Shown here: positions 6,106-6,650 of the stretch, piece by piece
Numbering within the stretch: the stretch's first letter is position 1
Layout: every line of letters begins with the position of its first letter
Assembly (NCBI GenBank): GCA_015233285.1
Contig: JADFYA010000211.1
Coordinates: forward strand, 1-6,650
Origin: Deltaproteobacteria bacterium
Lineage (GTDB): Bacteria; Desulfobacterota; JADFXK01
DNA length: 6,650 bases
Reading direction: 5' to 3'
The notes under the pieces: model-generated
What the model saw: only the letters and a program-made list of their open reading frames with translations
Told to the model about the DNA's origin: nothing
The model's database searches: none
Program-made: the position numbers and the translations under genes

Positions 6106-6650
6106 CAAGGCTGGAACGTTTTAAGGATTTCCCTCGATATTCCATCCAAAGGCGTTACGATGTCGATGCCTCCTAGGGCAATGGCAGATTTGGGCATGCC
6201 GAATATGAGCGAGGTGGCTTCATCCTGGGCCATCGTGATGCCGCCCCGGTCTCTCACTTTTTTTGATCCCCTTAGCCCCGTCCTCTCCCATCCCGGTCAT
6301 GATCACGGCACAAGAATTAGCACCGCATATTTCAGCCATAGAGGAAAACAACACGTCGGCTGAAGGTCGATGGAGAGTGTCGGAGGGCTCCTTGTCCAAA
6401 AAAGCATAGAGATTTCCCCCTACCCGGATGACTTTCAGATGCTGGCCGGCCGGGGCCAGGAGTACGACGCCCGGGAGAATCGGCTCTCGACTGGAGGCGA
6501 CCTTTACTTCCATCGGAGAAAGGCCATTCAGTCTCTGGGCCAGGGCCTGGGAAAAACCCTCAACAATGTGCTGGACGATGACCATCCCGGCAGGCAGAGA
6601 GGGAAGCCCCTTCAGAAGGACTTGCAGGGCGGCGGGCCCTCCCGTCGAGG
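6105..6650 (-). CDS. CheB-type protein-glutamate methylesterase, C-terminal catalytic domain; partial and frameshifted
   Basis: This is the catalytic domain of a chemoreceptor methylesterase/deamidase, entering from the right edge. The visible frame opens with STGGPAAL, which carries the nucleophile Ser (codon 6648-6646). IVQHIVEGFSQALAQRLN follows with the catalytic His (6570-6568), then PGVVLLAPAGQHL, RPSADVLFSSMA and TGMGEDGAKG with the catalytic Asp (6282-6280). After GIKK the frame runs into unrelated residues and stops at 6222-6220. Removing one A from the seven-A run at 6258-6264 restores VRDRGGITMAQDEATS, then FGMPKSAIALGGIDIVTPL and a stop at 6107-6105, the usual end of the family. 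All three triad residues precede the break, but the lost C-terminal segment is normally part of the fold. Any receiver or other upstream domain is outside the window. The overlapping cheR-like ATG suggests a former cheB-cheR pair. Domain identity is very sure; whether the gene works is not. Confidence 0.9.
6258..6264 (-). other. A7 homopolymer at the cheB frameshift
   Basis: On the coding strand the sequence reads ATC followed by seven A and then GTGAG. Seven A give a premature stop 13 codons later; six would keep the conserved CheB frame. The run could reflect a sequencing or assembly error, a true mutation, a phase-variable tract, or transcriptional slippage. It is not a standard -1 ribosomal slippery heptamer in phase, because the codons there are AAA AAA AGT rather than AAA AAG. 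Confidence 0.8.

Noticed and set aside
6250..6270. Programmed -1 ribosomal frameshift in cheB
   Set aside because: The A7G tract would need codons AAA AAG in the zero frame, but the frame is AAA AAA AGT. Restoring CheB needs a +1 shift or loss of one A, so slippage of polymerase, mutation or error fit better.

Overview
The window is a bacterial, moderately GC-rich segment in which every supportable gene lies on the minus strand, so it reads from high to low coordinates. In that direction the order is: a CheB-type methylesterase (enters from the right edge, carries a one-base frameshift), a very short cheR-like start, a GAF-GAF-GGDEF diguanylate cyclase, gnd (short-form 6-phosphogluconate dehydrogenase), pgl (6-phosphogluconolactonase), tkt (transketolase), and the first 20 codons of a gene that leaves at the left edge. 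The organism cannot be fixed from this window. The repeat families, the cheB/cheR-like proteins, the GAF-GGDEF sensor and a possible reductase of the glycine/sarcosine/betaine/D-proline family at the left edge would suit an anaerobic Desulfobacterota-like (deltaproteobacterial) lineage, but this is an inference.

Metabolic half (314-4318): gnd, pgl and tkt form a pentose-phosphate group. Pgl hydrolyses 6-phosphogluconolactone, Gnd oxidatively decarboxylates 6-phosphogluconate to ribulose 5-phosphate, and transketolase moves two-carbon units among the resulting sugar phosphates. The gnd stop codon is embedded in the pgl Shine-Dalgarno sequence, so these two are surely co-transcribed. No glucose-6-phosphate dehydrogenase gene (zwf) lies between them. 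The pgl-tkt gap holds a 150-bp inverted-repeat element of the type whose arms translate to 'ISSEARNL', and the gap after tkt holds a different inverted-repeat element built from CAGATT-like units.

Signalling half (4427-6650): the cheB C-terminal catalytic domain keeps its Ser-His-Asp triad, but a run of seven A residues (coding strand) throws its last ~50 codons out of frame. Its restored reading frame ends in a stop that overlaps an ATG opening an 11-codon ORF resembling a CheR N-terminus, which suggests a former cheB-cheR pair cut short. Next comes the diguanylate cyclase, with two GAF-like sensor regions, a complete GGEEF active site and an RxxD inhibitory site.

No RNA genes, CRISPR arrays, transposase genes or convincing terminators were seen. 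Nothing here is clearly a new system. The points most worth checking are the cheB frameshift with its cheR-like stub, the NADP-type motif in a short-form Gnd, and the two palindromic repeat elements in the intergenic gaps.
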